From Pectobacterium brasiliense (GTDB taxonomy: Bacteria > Pseudomonadota > Gammaproteobacteria > Enterobacterales > Enterobacteriaceae), in contig NZ_JACGFN010000001.1 in NCBI RefSeq assembly GCF_016950255.1, positions 2,790,001-2,854,000 on the forward strand: a DNA stretch of 64,000 nt. The letters are read 5' to 3'. Position numbers and translations under genes: made by a program. Below the pieces are notes generated by a model. That model was not told the origin of the DNA and did not search any database. It worked only from the letters and a program-made list of their open reading frames with translations. Shown piece by piece: positions 55,459 to 64,000 of this stretch (positions are counted from its first letter, which is position 1; the number at the start of each line of letters is the position of its first letter).

Positions 55459-56738
55459 TATCGCTCCCGACTGTGAACAAATACATGCTCAATGAATTAA
55501 GGTACGAACTGGGAAAAGCGCCCAGTATAAGTGCGGCTATCGCACTGAAAGCGATTTTCCCAGGCTGTTTACTCACATTAGCTATCATGCCATTTAGTAG
55601 CATTATTGCCGGGTGGCTTTTTTATCTCACAGGTGCGCTGTCTATTTTTTATGTAGCGACACATTTAAGAACAATAATTGCAGCTAAACGGCGGTTACTG
55701 ATTCCACTTTGCCTGCTGGCTATCGGCTTAACCAATCTCATTTGGTATCACCATTATTATCAATCAGAGAGCCTTTTCTCTTATGTGTATAACGCCTATA
55801 GGACATCCGCGCATGCCGGGATTCTGGGTGCATTTATCCTGCTGACAGCCCTGCATATCTCGCAAAAAAATCAGCGACACTCACTCTTCTGCATTATCGC
55901 AATATGTGTATTCACACTGGGCTATGCATTCTATCAGTCCTTGTTCAGTGGAATGCACCGTATTGGGCTGGTATTTGGCACTGCAACTAGCGCAGCCTAT
56001 TTTCTAACCTTCATTGGTGCGTTAAGCGCACAGGCACTGCTTAAGCTCGATTCGGCTTATAAATATTACCTTTATCTAGGGCACTTTCTGTTAGTCACCA
56101 TCGCTATTTTTCTGACAGAAACCCGGGCTGCCATACTCGTCTATCCCATTGTTGGCGCAACCATTTTATTGTCCGAGGTGAGACACAATAAGCGATTGTT
56201 TATCAAGGCATTCGTCGGCTCAGCAGCCACCCTGCTCCTGTGCTTATTCCTCTTCCAAGAGACGATTCATCAGCGTGTCAACGATCTGATTAATGACGTA
56301 CACAGCTATAGTATGAATAACAGCAGAACCTCGGTTGGTGCACGAATCGCGATGTATCAATCAGGTATCGAAGCCGGGGAAGAAGCGTTATTGGGGCAGT
56401 CCGCCGAACAGCGCGCAGAGCGAATCGTTGCACAAGCAGAACAAAAACCGAACTTAGCGGGTGCGGTGGAATATCTGGATGTCCATCTGCATAACGAAGT
56501 GATTGATGCCTTCTCCCTTAAGGGACTACCAGGAGCAATATTGCTTGTGTTGCTCTATGCCTCTTTATTTTATTTTTCATTTTTTGTTCTACGTAGCCAT
56601 CTCTCTGCTGCGCTGCTTTTTGCCCTGCTGATGTATGGACTTAGCGATGTCATTCTCTATTCACGAGACATGCTCATTGCGTGGCTTATGGCGTTTTGCC
56701 TTGGCACAACGCTGACCGGAAAATGGCTAAAGAATTAG
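55455..56738 (+). CDS. waaL: O-antigen ligase family protein WaaL
   Basis: This polytopic inner-membrane protein of 427 residues has about 10-12 hydrophobic spans and a large periplasmic loop (roughly 275-345), the Wzy_C/WaaL architecture. The loop region has the family-like [19 protein letters not shown] and an essential-type histidine in [15 protein letters not shown]. It would transfer O-antigen from undecaprenyl carrier to the lipid A-core. The GTG at 55455 overlaps the waaC stop; a GTG at 55473 or ATG at 55485 are alternatives. Sequence is variable in this family, so the name rests on topology and position after waaC. Confidence 0.88.
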   Translation: MISLPTVNKYMLNELRYELGKAPSISAAIALKAIFPGCLLTLAIMPFSSIIAGWLFYLTGALSIFYVATHLRTIIAAKRRLLIPLCLLAIGLTNLIWYHHYYQSESLFSYVYNAYRTSAHAGILGAFILLTALHISQKNQRHSLFCIIAICVFTLGYAFYQSLFSGMHRIGLVFGTATSAAYFLTFIGALSAQALLKLDSAYKYYLYLGHFLLVTIAIFLTETRAAILVYPIVGATILLSEVRHNKRLFIKAFVGSAATLLLCLFLFQETIHQRVNDLINDVHSYSMNNSRTSVGARIAMYQSGIEAGEEALLGQSAEQRAERIVAQAEQKPNLAGAVEYLDVHLHNEVIDAFSLKGLPGAILLVLLYASLFYFSFFVLRSHLSAALLFALLMYGLSDVILYSRDMLIAWLMAFCLGTTLTGKWLKN

Positions 56739-56871
56739 CCCTGTTATAATTAGCATATGGCAATAACATTTACCTCTGTGAGAGGGATGTGGGTTTTAGT
56801 ACCATACTGGATTTGAATACGTGCGCGATAAATTTGCGCACCGCAAATCGCCGCGACATTTCGGATCATCT

Positions 56872-56910
56872 CAGTCAACTGGTAGCTGTCGAGCCAGGGG
56901 CGGTAGCGTG
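56872..56910 (+). promoter_or_regulatory. JUMPstart sequence with ops element
   Basis: The 39-base stretch starts CAGT, runs through GGTAGCTGT and GAGCCAGG, and ends in GGCGGTAGCGTG at 56899-56910, a perfect ops core. JUMPstart elements sit in the leaders of LPS-core, O-antigen and capsule operons and recruit RfaH. It lies 40 bases before waaQ in the 212-base gap after waaL. Confidence 0.93.
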
Positions 56911-56950
56911 CCTGTAAAAAACAACCATTTGATTACATGAAGGAAAGCGA

Positions 56951-58021
56951 GTGAGTCAACGCATCATCCCTTATCACCGGATTCTCGTGGTAAAGCTCAG
57001 ATATCATGGCGATATGCTGCTGACCACTCCGCTCATCAGCACGCTGAAAGCCAATTACCCTGACGCCAAAATTGACGTATTACTGTATCAGGATACGATG
57101 CCGATTCTCTCCGCCAATCCAGAGATAAATCAGCTTTATGGGCTCAAAAGAAAGACTGGCTCGCTTTTGGAAAAGATCGCTGATTTCAAAGAAATCAGGC
57201 AAGAACTCAAGAAAAACAATTACGATTTGATCGTCAATCTGGCCGATCAGTGGCCCATTGCCCTATTGGTAAAATCATTGGGATGTCACAGTATTGCTCT
57301 CGATCGGGGCGATAATCTGAAGGGAAAGATTTGGCGCTCATTTTTCAGCACCTGCGTTCCGCCAATGGGGGCGCATATTGTTGAGCAAAACCTTCATCTC
57401 CTCACCCCGCTCAACCTGCCGGCGTCAAATACACGTTCTACATTATCGCTGCATTATCGTCAGGAAGATGCCCAAAGTATCGTTGATCAACGCTCTACAC
57501 TTTTAACGCAACGCTACGTCGTCATTCAACCCACGACTCGCCAATATTACAAATACTGGGACAACGGCAAATTCGCTCAGGTCATTGACTACCTTAAAGC
57601 AAAAAATCTGGAAGTCGTTTTGACCTGTGGTCCTTCAGAAGACGATTTAAACGTGGTGCGCGACATTCACTCACAGTGCACGCATAAACCCGATATGGCC
57701 TTTGCGGGTAAAACGAGTTTTCTTGAGCTGGCGGCGTTAATTGACAACGCGGTGTTGTATATCGGTGTGGATTCAGCTCCGATGCATATGGCTGCCGCAT
57801 TGAATACACCGCTAGTGTGCCTGTTTGGCCCAACAGACTACAAATTATGGCGCCCGTGGTGCGATCGCTATAAGCAGATTTGGGCAGGTGAATATCAGCA
57901 GATGCCAGCCCAACAGAATTACGATCAGACGGTTAAATACTTGTCCTGCATTCCTGCACAAGCGGTTATTCAGGCATCAGAACACATGCTACAAGAGTCG
58001 CAGGAAGAGAACATCAAATGA
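56951..58021 (+). CDS. waaQ: LPS core heptosyltransferase III WaaQ
   Basis: This 356-residue GT9-family heptosyltransferase matches WaaQ, which adds the branching third heptose of the core. It has HRILVVKLRYHGDMLLTTPLISTL near residue 9, IVNLADQWPIALLVKSLG near 94 and YIGVDSAPMHMAAALNTPLVCLFGPT near 272. The start is GTG with AGGAAAG just upstream. It is the first gene after JUMPstart, and its stop overlaps the waaG start (ATGA). Confidence 0.93.
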   Translation: MSQRIIPYHRILVVKLRYHGDMLLTTPLISTLKANYPDAKIDVLLYQDTMPILSANPEINQLYGLKRKTGSLLEKIADFKEIRQELKKNNYDLIVNLADQWPIALLVKSLGCHSIALDRGDNLKGKIWRSFFSTCVPPMGAHIVEQNLHLLTPLNLPASNTRSTLSLHYRQEDAQSIVDQRSTLLTQRYVVIQPTTRQYYKYWDNGKFAQVIDYLKAKNLEVVLTCGPSEDDLNVVRDIHSQCTHKPDMAFAGKTSFLELAALIDNAVLYIGVDSAPMHMAAALNTPLVCLFGPTDYKLWRPWCDRYKQIWAGEYQQMPAQQNYDQTVKYLSCIPAQAVIQASEHMLQESQEENIK

Positions 58022-59142
58022 AAATCGCATTCTGCGTCTATAAATTCTTTCCTTTCGGCGGGCTACAGCGGGATTTTCTGAGCATTGCACTAACGTGCCA
58101 AAAACAAGGCCACGACATTCGTGTTTACACCAGCGAATGGCAAGGCGACAAACCTGAAGGGTTCGACATCGTTCTCGTGCCTATCTCTGGGCTGGGTAAT
58201 CATACGCGCCATCGCCGTTTTTCAGACTGGATACAACGCCATTTACAACAATCCCCGGTCGACCGTGTTGTCGGATTTAGCAAAATGCCAGGACTGGACT
58301 TCTACTATGCTGCTGAAGGATGTACGGCAGAAAAGGCGGTTCAGGAAAAATGCTTCTTTTATCGACTAACACCCCGCTACCGCGGCTACGCAGCACTTGA
58401 ACGAGACGTATTCGATAAAAACAGCCACACGCGCATGCTGATGCTGACGCCACGACAAATTGCTCATTTTCAGAAGCATTACGGCACACAAGATGAACGC
58501 TTTTTTATGCTACCGCCGGGTATTTCGCTGGACAGAAAATACAGCACGCGCTCTCCAGCTACGCGATCACGCTTCCGTCAGCAGAACCAACTGGATGAAA
58601 ATGGATTTGTTCTATTACAAGTCGGTTCCGACTTCAAACGCAAAGGCGTTGGCCGCAGTCTGGCTGCTATCGCCAGCTTGCCACAGGAACTGCGTCAACG
58701 CGTAACGCTGCTGGTTGTCGGCCAGGACGACCCAAAACCGTTTCAACAACAGGCAGAGCAGCTCGGCATCGGTAAACAAATACAGTTCTTCTCTGGCCGA
58801 GACGACATTCCTAACTTCATGGCAGCCGCGGATTTGTTACTGCATCCGGCTCATCAGGAAGCCGCAGGCATCGTTTTACTTGAGGCTATCGCGGCTGGAT
58901 TACCGATACTTGTCACCGATGCGTGCGGTTATGCTTTTTACATTGAGCGTTCGCGGGCCGGACAGGTCATTCCTGAGCCTTTTAGCCAGACAGCACTGAA
59001 TCACGCGTTGTCACATGCACTCCGTCAGCCAGAAACGCTTAAACAGTGGGCAGAAAATGCCCGCCATTTTGCCGATACAGAAGATATTTACAGTCTGCCA
59101 GAAAAAGCGGCACAGTTGATTACCAGCGCAAACGCTCGTTAA
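58018..59142 (+). CDS. waaG: LPS core glucosyltransferase I WaaG
   Basis: WaaG is a GT4 retaining glucosyltransferase that adds the first outer-core glucose to heptose II. The 374-residue protein has the N-terminal CVYKFFPFGGLQRDFLSIA near residue 7, VGSDFKRKGVGRSLAAIA near 202 and the EX7E region HPAHQEAAGIVLLEAIAAGLPIL near 277. Four bases of overlap couple it to waaQ. It is the last gene of this operon with near-chromosomal base composition; the DNA becomes AT-rich after it. Confidence 0.94.
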   Translation: MKIAFCVYKFFPFGGLQRDFLSIALTCQKQGHDIRVYTSEWQGDKPEGFDIVLVPISGLGNHTRHRRFSDWIQRHLQQSPVDRVVGFSKMPGLDFYYAAEGCTAEKAVQEKCFFYRLTPRYRGYAALERDVFDKNSHTRMLMLTPRQIAHFQKHYGTQDERFFMLPPGISLDRKYSTRSPATRSRFRQQNQLDENGFVLLQVGSDFKRKGVGRSLAAIASLPQELRQRVTLLVVGQDDPKPFQQQAEQLGIGKQIQFFSGRDDIPNFMAAADLLLHPAHQEAAGIVLLEAIAAGLPILVTDACGYAFYIERSRAGQVIPEPFSQTALNHALSHALRQPETLKQWAENARHFADTEDIYSLPEKAAQLITSANAR

Positions 59143-59216
59143 ACGAACGCAGTATATTGCTGCCAAAATAACGCGTTGATCCCTATTTATTTTTAAGAGC
59201 CATAACCGAGTTCACT

Positions 59217-60236
59217 ATGTATTTTTCATCGCAAGGTGTTATAAAAAGAAAAGTTTCATTTATTCGCCCCTTAGCGGAAAATTCAGAATCCGATACGCTA
59301 AATATCGCTTACGGTATTGATAAAAATTTTATGTTTGGCTGCGCCATTTCAGCAGCATCAATCTTGCTCCACAATCCTGACATAAAATTTTCATTTCATA
59401 TATTCACTGACTCATTAAGTGATGATGAAGAGGAAAATTTTCAAAACCTCAGCACTCAATATAATGCAGATATTAGTCTTTACATTGTAAATTGCGATGA
59501 ACTGAAATCGCTTCCCAGCACCAAAAACTGGTCTTATGCCACCTATTTTCGCTTTGTGATTGCCGATTTACTTTACCCAGAAATTGAAACGCTTCTTTAT
59601 ATCGATGCTGACATTGTTTGCAAAGGCTCACTACATCAGCTGTTAGGAATCGAATTCAACAACAACATTGCGGCAGTGGTCGCAGAAGAAGACAAGGTTT
59701 GGTGGGAAAAACGAGCAAAGGCGCTTGATGAACCAGGAATCAATGCCGGATATTTTAATGCTGGATTCTTATATATCAACCTCGCACAATGGCAAAAAAA
59801 CGATATTAGTTCACAGGCCATGTCTCTTCTTGCAGATGAGAAAATAAAGTCAAAAATATCTTATCTTGATCAAGACATATTAAACATTTTACTTATAGAC
59901 AAAACAATATGGCTTGATAAAAAATACAACACACAATATAGCATTAATTATGAACTTAGTAAGCCTAAGCCAGTCAATCCTATAAAGGATGATACGGTTA
60001 TGATTCATTATATTGGGCCAACAAAACCCTGGCATAAATGGGCTGAACATTACGCTTGCACGGAGTATTTTCTAGATGCTAAAAGAGCATCCCCGTGGAA
60101 TCAGTCCCCCTTACTGCAAGCTACAACCACGAGTAATATGAGATATTGTGCTAAACATCAGTTTAATAATAATGAAGTTATATCAAGTATAGTTAGTTAC
60201 TTAAAATACTTCTATAAAAAAGCTCTATCAAAATAA
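59217..60236 (+). CDS. GT8-family LPS glycosyltransferase (WaaO/WaaI/WaaJ-like)
   Basis: This 339-residue protein belongs to GT8, the family of the LPS outer-core galactosyl- and glucosyltransferases. It has IAYGIDKNFMFGCAISAASIL near residue 30, the metal-binding DxD in LLYIDADIVCKGSL near 130, NAGYFNAGFLYINLAQW near 182, LDQDILN near 220 and HYIGPTKPWHKWA near 265. The C-terminal GT8C segment is present. Sugar and linkage cannot be told from sequence. Base composition is lower in GC than waaG, 74 bases upstream. Confidence 0.9.
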   Translation: MYFSSQGVIKRKVSFIRPLAENSESDTLNIAYGIDKNFMFGCAISAASILLHNPDIKFSFHIFTDSLSDDEEENFQNLSTQYNADISLYIVNCDELKSLPSTKNWSYATYFRFVIADLLYPEIETLLYIDADIVCKGSLHQLLGIEFNNNIAAVVAEEDKVWWEKRAKALDEPGINAGYFNAGFLYINLAQWQKNDISSQAMSLLADEKIKSKISYLDQDILNILLIDKTIWLDKKYNTQYSINYELSKPKPVNPIKDDTVMIHYIGPTKPWHKWAEHYACTEYFLDAKRASPWNQSPLLQATTTSNMRYCAKHQFNNNEVISSIVSYLKYFYKKALSK

Positions 60237-60294
60237 AACAATGCCATCAAACCATCAAAAGAAAAAAATTAGAGAAAAATTAGGAGCATAAATA

Positions 60295-61254
60295 ATGAGA
60301 GCATTATTTCTAAAAAGAACAGGTGGTGGGTTGAATAATCAAAAAATGATTTTTCTTGCCCTATTAATTGAAGCTATAGAAAAAAAATCTCCCATAGCAT
60401 TGCCCTACTTTATTAATTTCATCGCTAATAAAAGCAAAAAAAAACTGAGAGATAAAATTTATTTCTCTTACATATATAAACTCTTCTATAGAGACATAGA
60501 TCTATTCACAGTATTCGATAAAAAATCAATGGATGTTTTCTTCGAAAAGTACAATATAAAAATAAACAACTATATTACTTCTCGATATACAGGGAAAAAA
60601 CTCAACCCTGACAAACTATTTTTCAAAGGCGAATCTATCGTCAACGAATTTATAAACAATAAAAACTATGAACATAGAAATATAGTAATAGATTTTTTTA
60701 AATATTTGACACCATCTAAATACATAGAAGACAAGATAGAGTATTTTATTTCACACGCACATCCATATGATGCTGTTTGTCAATTACGAATAGAAAGTGA
60801 TTGGCCGTTAGACATTGAAGACTCATGGGAGAAAAAACCCAATGGGGTTAACTCAACACCATTAGAGCGTTGCAATCACATATTTAGTAAAATAAAAAAA
60901 ACCTTACCTTCTCTAAAAACACTTTATATTACTTATGATAAAAGTGCTCTAACCTGCTCATTCGAGGATATAGAACATTTAGCAAGAGATGGATTTGGAT
61001 TAAAACTAAAAGAGAAAAATACAGCTACCGAGAATGAGTTCAACCCTAAAAATGCATTAGAAGCATCGATCATTGATTTTGAAATTGCAGCACGCAGCGA
61101 TATATTTATCGGCACGGACATGTCGACATTCACATCAATATCAGCGGTAACTAAATTTTGTAGAGATGGTCATCCACCTAAAGACAGATATTTATATAAT
61201 TTACCGGGTGAGTTTTTGATTTTAGATGATAAAACAAAAACTGCTGAAAATTAA
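60295..61254 (+). CDS. Putative glycosyltransferase with O-fucosyltransferase-like motifs
   Basis: I cannot name this 319-residue AT-rich gene with certainty. Three motifs suggest a GT-B fucosyltransferase-like fold of the protein O-fucosyltransferase type. They are GGGLNNQ at residues 10-16 (compare GG-NNQ in that superfamily), CQLRIESDW at 162-170 with Arg165 at the place of the conserved catalytic arginine (HLR), and IDFEIAARSDIFIGTDMS at 260-277 (compare the DY--ASD-F- motif near the C-terminus). No signal peptide or membrane helix is seen, so it would act in the cytoplasm on a carrier-linked glycan. AGGAG precedes the ATG. It lies between two core glycosyltransferase genes. Confidence 0.6.
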   Translation: MRALFLKRTGGGLNNQKMIFLALLIEAIEKKSPIALPYFINFIANKSKKKLRDKIYFSYIYKLFYRDIDLFTVFDKKSMDVFFEKYNIKINNYITSRYTGKKLNPDKLFFKGESIVNEFINNKNYEHRNIVIDFFKYLTPSKYIEDKIEYFISHAHPYDAVCQLRIESDWPLDIEDSWEKKPNGVNSTPLERCNHIFSKIKKTLPSLKTLYITYDKSALTCSFEDIEHLARDGFGLKLKEKNTATENEFNPKNALEASIIDFEIAARSDIFIGTDMSTFTSISAVTKFCRDGHPPKDRYLYNLPGEFLILDDKTKTAEN

Positions 61255-61314
61255 TTTTTTTAATTAAATTTTGTTATGATAGATAACATAGAGAATGAAA
61301 CATAGGTTGTCTGT

Positions 61315-62214
61315 ATGAAGATAAACGCAGTTATCGTCACTTACAATACTGAAGTAACAAAATCAGAAACTGTAAAATCCGTATTTGAAGCAAAATTAGA
61401 TAATATCGAACTAACTATTACCATATGGAATAATGGTCCAAAATTACTGGAAAATAGAGATTTAGAAAAATATATCGAACAGTGTAAATCATTAAAGATA
61501 TCTTCTGATATATATCAGGATATTAGAAATACATCTTTAAGCAAAGTATACAACTTCCTTTTAAAAAAAGGAAAACATGATTTTTTTGTAATTTTAGATC
61601 AAGATACAAAAATAAATCCAGACTTCTTCTATAATATAATTGAAAATAGCGACAGTGAAATCATCTGCCCCCAAGTATACCTAGAGAATCACAATAATCA
61701 GCTTGATACACCAGTCTATAGAGACACCCTCAAACATGTTCCTCTCGGTAACTTCAACGCTAAGAACATACTAACATGCGGTTCTGGGTTAGCAATATCT
61801 CGCTCTTTGTGTGAGAAAACCCTCAGCCATTCTGGCTTTATATTTGATGAACGGTATGCTTTTTATTTAGCAGATGACAGTTTTTTATTAAATATAAACA
61901 GATTCGATGATGTAAAGGGAACCTGTATTGGCGAAATACATCATAACTTATCAGGATTCGGATGCAATTATAAGGAAATGAAAGAAAGTTCAAAACTTGA
62001 GCATGGATATGCCTTAATACTAAGAAAAACAAATCAAAGAAATAAAAACAGCATAGCAAAAAACATATTCCACTCTGTAAAGTATATTTATAAATCAAAA
62101 TGCACCTATACTACTGCACTAAAAATATTTAAATGTGCATTAACAGGAAAACACCCAAGATCAAAATATGAAATTGACGAAAACAAAACAACAGCGATTA
62201 GTTTTCATATCTAA
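61315..62214 (+). CDS. GT2-family glycosyltransferase, rhamnosyltransferase-like
   Basis: This 299-residue protein starts with a GT-A fold signature (NAVIVTYNTEVTKSE) and has the DxD-type motif ILDQDTKINPDFF near residue 93, CGSGLAISRSL near 158 and a late DDSFLL acidic motif near 187. The LDQDT motif and layout resemble bacterial rhamnosyltransferases of the RfbF/WbbL kind, but the sugar is not certain. The gene is very AT-rich and Lys/Asn/Ile-rich, as its neighbours are. Confidence 0.82.
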   Translation: MKINAVIVTYNTEVTKSETVKSVFEAKLDNIELTITIWNNGPKLLENRDLEKYIEQCKSLKISSDIYQDIRNTSLSKVYNFLLKKGKHDFFVILDQDTKINPDFFYNIIENSDSEIICPQVYLENHNNQLDTPVYRDTLKHVPLGNFNAKNILTCGSGLAISRSLCEKTLSHSGFIFDERYAFYLADDSFLLNINRFDDVKGTCIGEIHHNLSGFGCNYKEMKESSKLEHGYALILRKTNQRNKNSIAKNIFHSVKYIYKSKCTYTTALKIFKCALTGKHPRSKYEIDENKTTAISFHI

Positions 62215-62283
62215 AGATATATAACTTTAAATAAAGTCACTTTAGATTATGTGAAATCAAAATAAATAACACTGGAGTCAACG

Positions 62284-63054
62284 ATGCATCGCCCTCGTCT
62301 CTCTGTTGTATTGATCAGTTTGAATGCTGAAGAAATACTTGCTGATTGTCTCTCATCCGTTGGCTGGGCTGACGAAATCGTCGTACTAGATTCCGGTAGC
62401 AATGATAATACACAAGCAATTGCATACCAATATGGTGCAAAATTTTTCAAAAACACGTCATGGCCTGGCTTTGGAAAACAGCGGCAACTTGCTCAACAAT
62501 ATGCCACTGGCGATTATATATTAATGATCGATACCGATGAGCGCATCACACCTGCTTTACGTCAATCTATTGAAGCGGTATTGAATTCACCAAAAAAAGA
62601 TACCGTGTATCGATTTGCTCGCAGTAATTTATTCTTGGGACGCTTTATGCGTCATAGTGGTTGGTATCCTGATCACGTTATTCGCCTTTATCCTAGTAAT
62701 TATTATTATAATGGCAATGATGTACATGAATCCCTTGATTATGGAAAAGCAGAAGTAGTTACTTTACAGGGCGACCTTGAGCATCTCACCTGCCGTGATT
62801 TTTTTTCCTTTCAAGAAAAGCAGTTAATGTACGCAAAAATCTGGGCGAGGGAACGATTCCAGAAAGGTAAACATTGTAGTTATTTAGCTATTTATACCCA
62901 CGCTATTTCTGCATTTATAAAAACGTGGATATTACGTGCAGGCTTTCTCGATGGAAAACAAGGATTATTACTTGCCATAGTGAATTTTCAATATACGTTT
63001 AATAAATATGCTGGCCTTTGGGAACTAAATAACAGAAAAAAACCAGAAAATTAA
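62284..63054 (+). CDS. waaE: LPS core beta-1,4-glucosyltransferase WaaE
   Basis: WaaE (KdtX) is a GT2 enzyme that adds a beta-1,4-linked glucose to heptose I in Klebsiella, Serratia and relatives. The 256-residue protein has [21 protein letters not shown] near residue 5, [11 protein letters not shown] near 33, [26 protein letters not shown] near 63 and [16 protein letters not shown] near 120, all typical. In many enterobacteria it sits next to waaA and coaD; here it lies between a GT2 gene and fdtA. A hydrophobic patch near 205-235 may associate with the membrane. Confidence 0.88.
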   Translation: MHRPRLSVVLISLNAEEILADCLSSVGWADEIVVLDSGSNDNTQAIAYQYGAKFFKNTSWPGFGKQRQLAQQYATGDYILMIDTDERITPALRQSIEAVLNSPKKDTVYRFARSNLFLGRFMRHSGWYPDHVIRLYPSNYYYNGNDVHESLDYGKAEVVTLQGDLEHLTCRDFFSFQEKQLMYAKIWARERFQKGKHCSYLAIYTHAISAFIKTWILRAGFLDGKQGLLLAIVNFQYTFNKYAGLWELNNRKKPEN

Positions 63055-63151
63055 ATTTAGACACACCATAGAGGAATTTTTTATTTTCAGGACAAATAGC
63101 CATTTAGTAAAATAAAAATAATCCATCTGACAAACACTCTAAAGAGGCTAT

Positions 63152-63556
63152 ATGAAAATAAATTTATTACAATTACAAACGCATGGAGATGAACGAGGTT
63201 CACTTATTGCGTTGGAGAAAGATAAAAACATTCCATTTGAAATTAAACGTGTGTATTACATGTTTAATACTAAAGAAGAAGTCAGGAGAGGATTTCATGC
63301 TCATCGACAACTAAAACAGGTAGTTATCGCCGTGAGAGGCTCCTGCCGTTTTCTTCTGGATGATGGAATAGAAAAAATAAGTATATTACTAGATAATCCC
63401 GCACAAGGGCTTTTAATAGAATCATTTATGTGGAGAGAAATGTATAATTTTTCTGACGACTGTGTACTCATGGTACTAGCCGATAGCTTATATGATGAAT
63501 CTGACTATATAAGAAATTATGATGAATTTATAAGAATAACAAAGAGTGAAAGCTAA
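63152..63556 (+). CDS. fdtA: dTDP-4-oxo-6-deoxyhexose 3,4-ketoisomerase (FdtA/QdtA family)
   Basis: This 134-residue cupin isomerises dTDP-4-keto-6-deoxyglucose to a 3-keto sugar, the step before 3-amination in Fuc3N or Qui3N synthesis. The catalytic histidine region is RRGFHAHRQLKQVVIAVRGSC near residue 46, and the core sheet GDERGSLIALE and YYMFNTKEE is typical. FdtA (galacto product) and QdtA (gluco product) cannot be separated by eye here. The adjacent aminotransferase supports the pathway. No rmlA/rmlB or acetyltransferase gene is seen in this window. Confidence 0.85.
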   Translation: MKINLLQLQTHGDERGSLIALEKDKNIPFEIKRVYYMFNTKEEVRRGFHAHRQLKQVVIAVRGSCRFLLDDGIEKISILLDNPAQGLLIESFMWREMYNFSDDCVLMVLADSLYDESDYIRNYDEFIRITKSES

Positions 63557-63623
63557 TATTTACTCAAAATATGCACCAGATATTTTTCAATTATTTAATA
63601 ATGATTTATAAGGAAAATTAATT

Positions 63624-64000
63624 ATGGTTAATTTTTTAGATTTAAAAGCCATCAATAATAAATATCAAAAAGAACTGAAAGACGCTTGTGCAAGAGTCAT
63701 AGATTCAGGATCATACATTTCTGGAAGCGAACTTATACGATTCGAAGAAGAGTTCTCTTCTTTTTGCGGTACCAAATATGCCATTGGAGTTGCAAACGGT
63801 TTAGATGCATTAATCCTTATTCTTCGCGCATGGAAAATACAGGGTAAATTAAAAGATGGCGATGAAATAATTGTTCCCGCAAACACCTATATAGCATCGA
63901 TCCTGGCTATTACAGAAAATAATTTAACACCAGTATTAGTAGAGCCTGATTGTAGCACCTATAATATTGACATAGCCAACATCAAGGCTGCAATTAGTAA
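63624..64000 (+). CDS. fdtB: Sugar-nucleotide aminotransferase (FdtB/DegT family), truncated by window end
   Basis: The first 125 residues of a DegT/DnrJ/EryC1-family PLP aminotransferase are visible; it would convert the dTDP-3-keto-6-deoxyhexose made by FdtA to a 3-amino sugar. The start has AAGGAA upstream. Typical segments are VIDSGSYISGSELIRFEEEF near residue 26, GTKYAIGVANGLDALIL near 50 and DEIIVPANTYIASILAI near 79. The PLP-binding lysine lies beyond the window, so completeness cannot be judged. fdtA lies 67 bases upstream. Confidence 0.87.
   Translation, partial: MVNFLDLKAINNKYQKELKDACARVIDSGSYISGSELIRFEEEFSSFCGTKYAIGVANGLDALILILRAWKIQGKLKDGDEIIVPANTYIASILAITENNLTPVLVEPDCSTYNIDIANIKAAIS

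Overview
The window looks like chromosome of a soft-rot enterobacterium, most likely Pectobacterium. The protein sequences are close to but clearly diverged from E. coli, the gene blocks are enterobacterial, two full-length 127-bp ERIC elements are present, and two flagellar-type chemoreceptors and an rspA-like sugar-acid dehydratase are interspersed. The genus call is an inference from recognised sequences, not from a database search. No rRNA, tRNA, CRISPR array, prophage or insertion sequence was seen. Positions 1-65 hold no gene that I can see.

Region 1 (about 66-19,142) is the 86-minute block of E. coli: hemG, trkH, yigZ and pepQ on the minus strand, the fadBA beta-oxidation operon on the plus strand behind a FadR operator, then fre, ubiD, rfaH, hemB, tatD, tatCBA, ubiB, ubiJ, ubiE and rmuC. 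Region 2 (19,362-30,530) is the argHBC/argE divergon with a pair of ARG boxes, followed by ppc, as at 89 minutes in E. coli. Here argE and ppc are separated by a sugar-catabolism cassette: a GntR/UTRA regulator, a mannonate/gluconate-type dehydratase and a PTS EIIBC permease. Region 3 (30,614-42,423) returns to the 86-minute block: a tyrosine phosphatase, udp, a dienelactone hydrolase, two paralogous methyl-accepting chemotaxis proteins with sigma-28 promoters, metE/metR and yigM.

Region 4 (42,424-44,338) is short and accessory-looking. It has an unrecognised secreted six-cysteine protein, inverted repeats, an ERIC remnant and a PagP with an extended N-terminus. Region 5 (44,339-52,230) is the 81-minute block: cysE, gpsA, secB, yibN, envC, yibQ, tdh and kbl. 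The grxC and gpmM genes that sit here in E. coli are missing.

Region 6 (52,473 to the end) builds lipopolysaccharide. hldD, waaF, waaC and waaL make and cap the inner core. A JUMPstart/ops element at 56,872-56,910 then precedes a second operon (waaQ, waaG, a GT8 transferase, an O-fucosyltransferase-like protein, a GT2 transferase, waaE, fdtA and a truncated fdtB). From about 59,200 the DNA turns strongly AT-rich, as expected of a variable outer-core or O-antigen locus. RfaH, the factor that recognises ops, is encoded in the same window at 10,162.

The least described material is the sugar cassette at 24.0-27.6 kb, the six-cysteine secreted protein at 42.7 kb and the AT-rich glycosyltransferase island at 59.2-64 kb.
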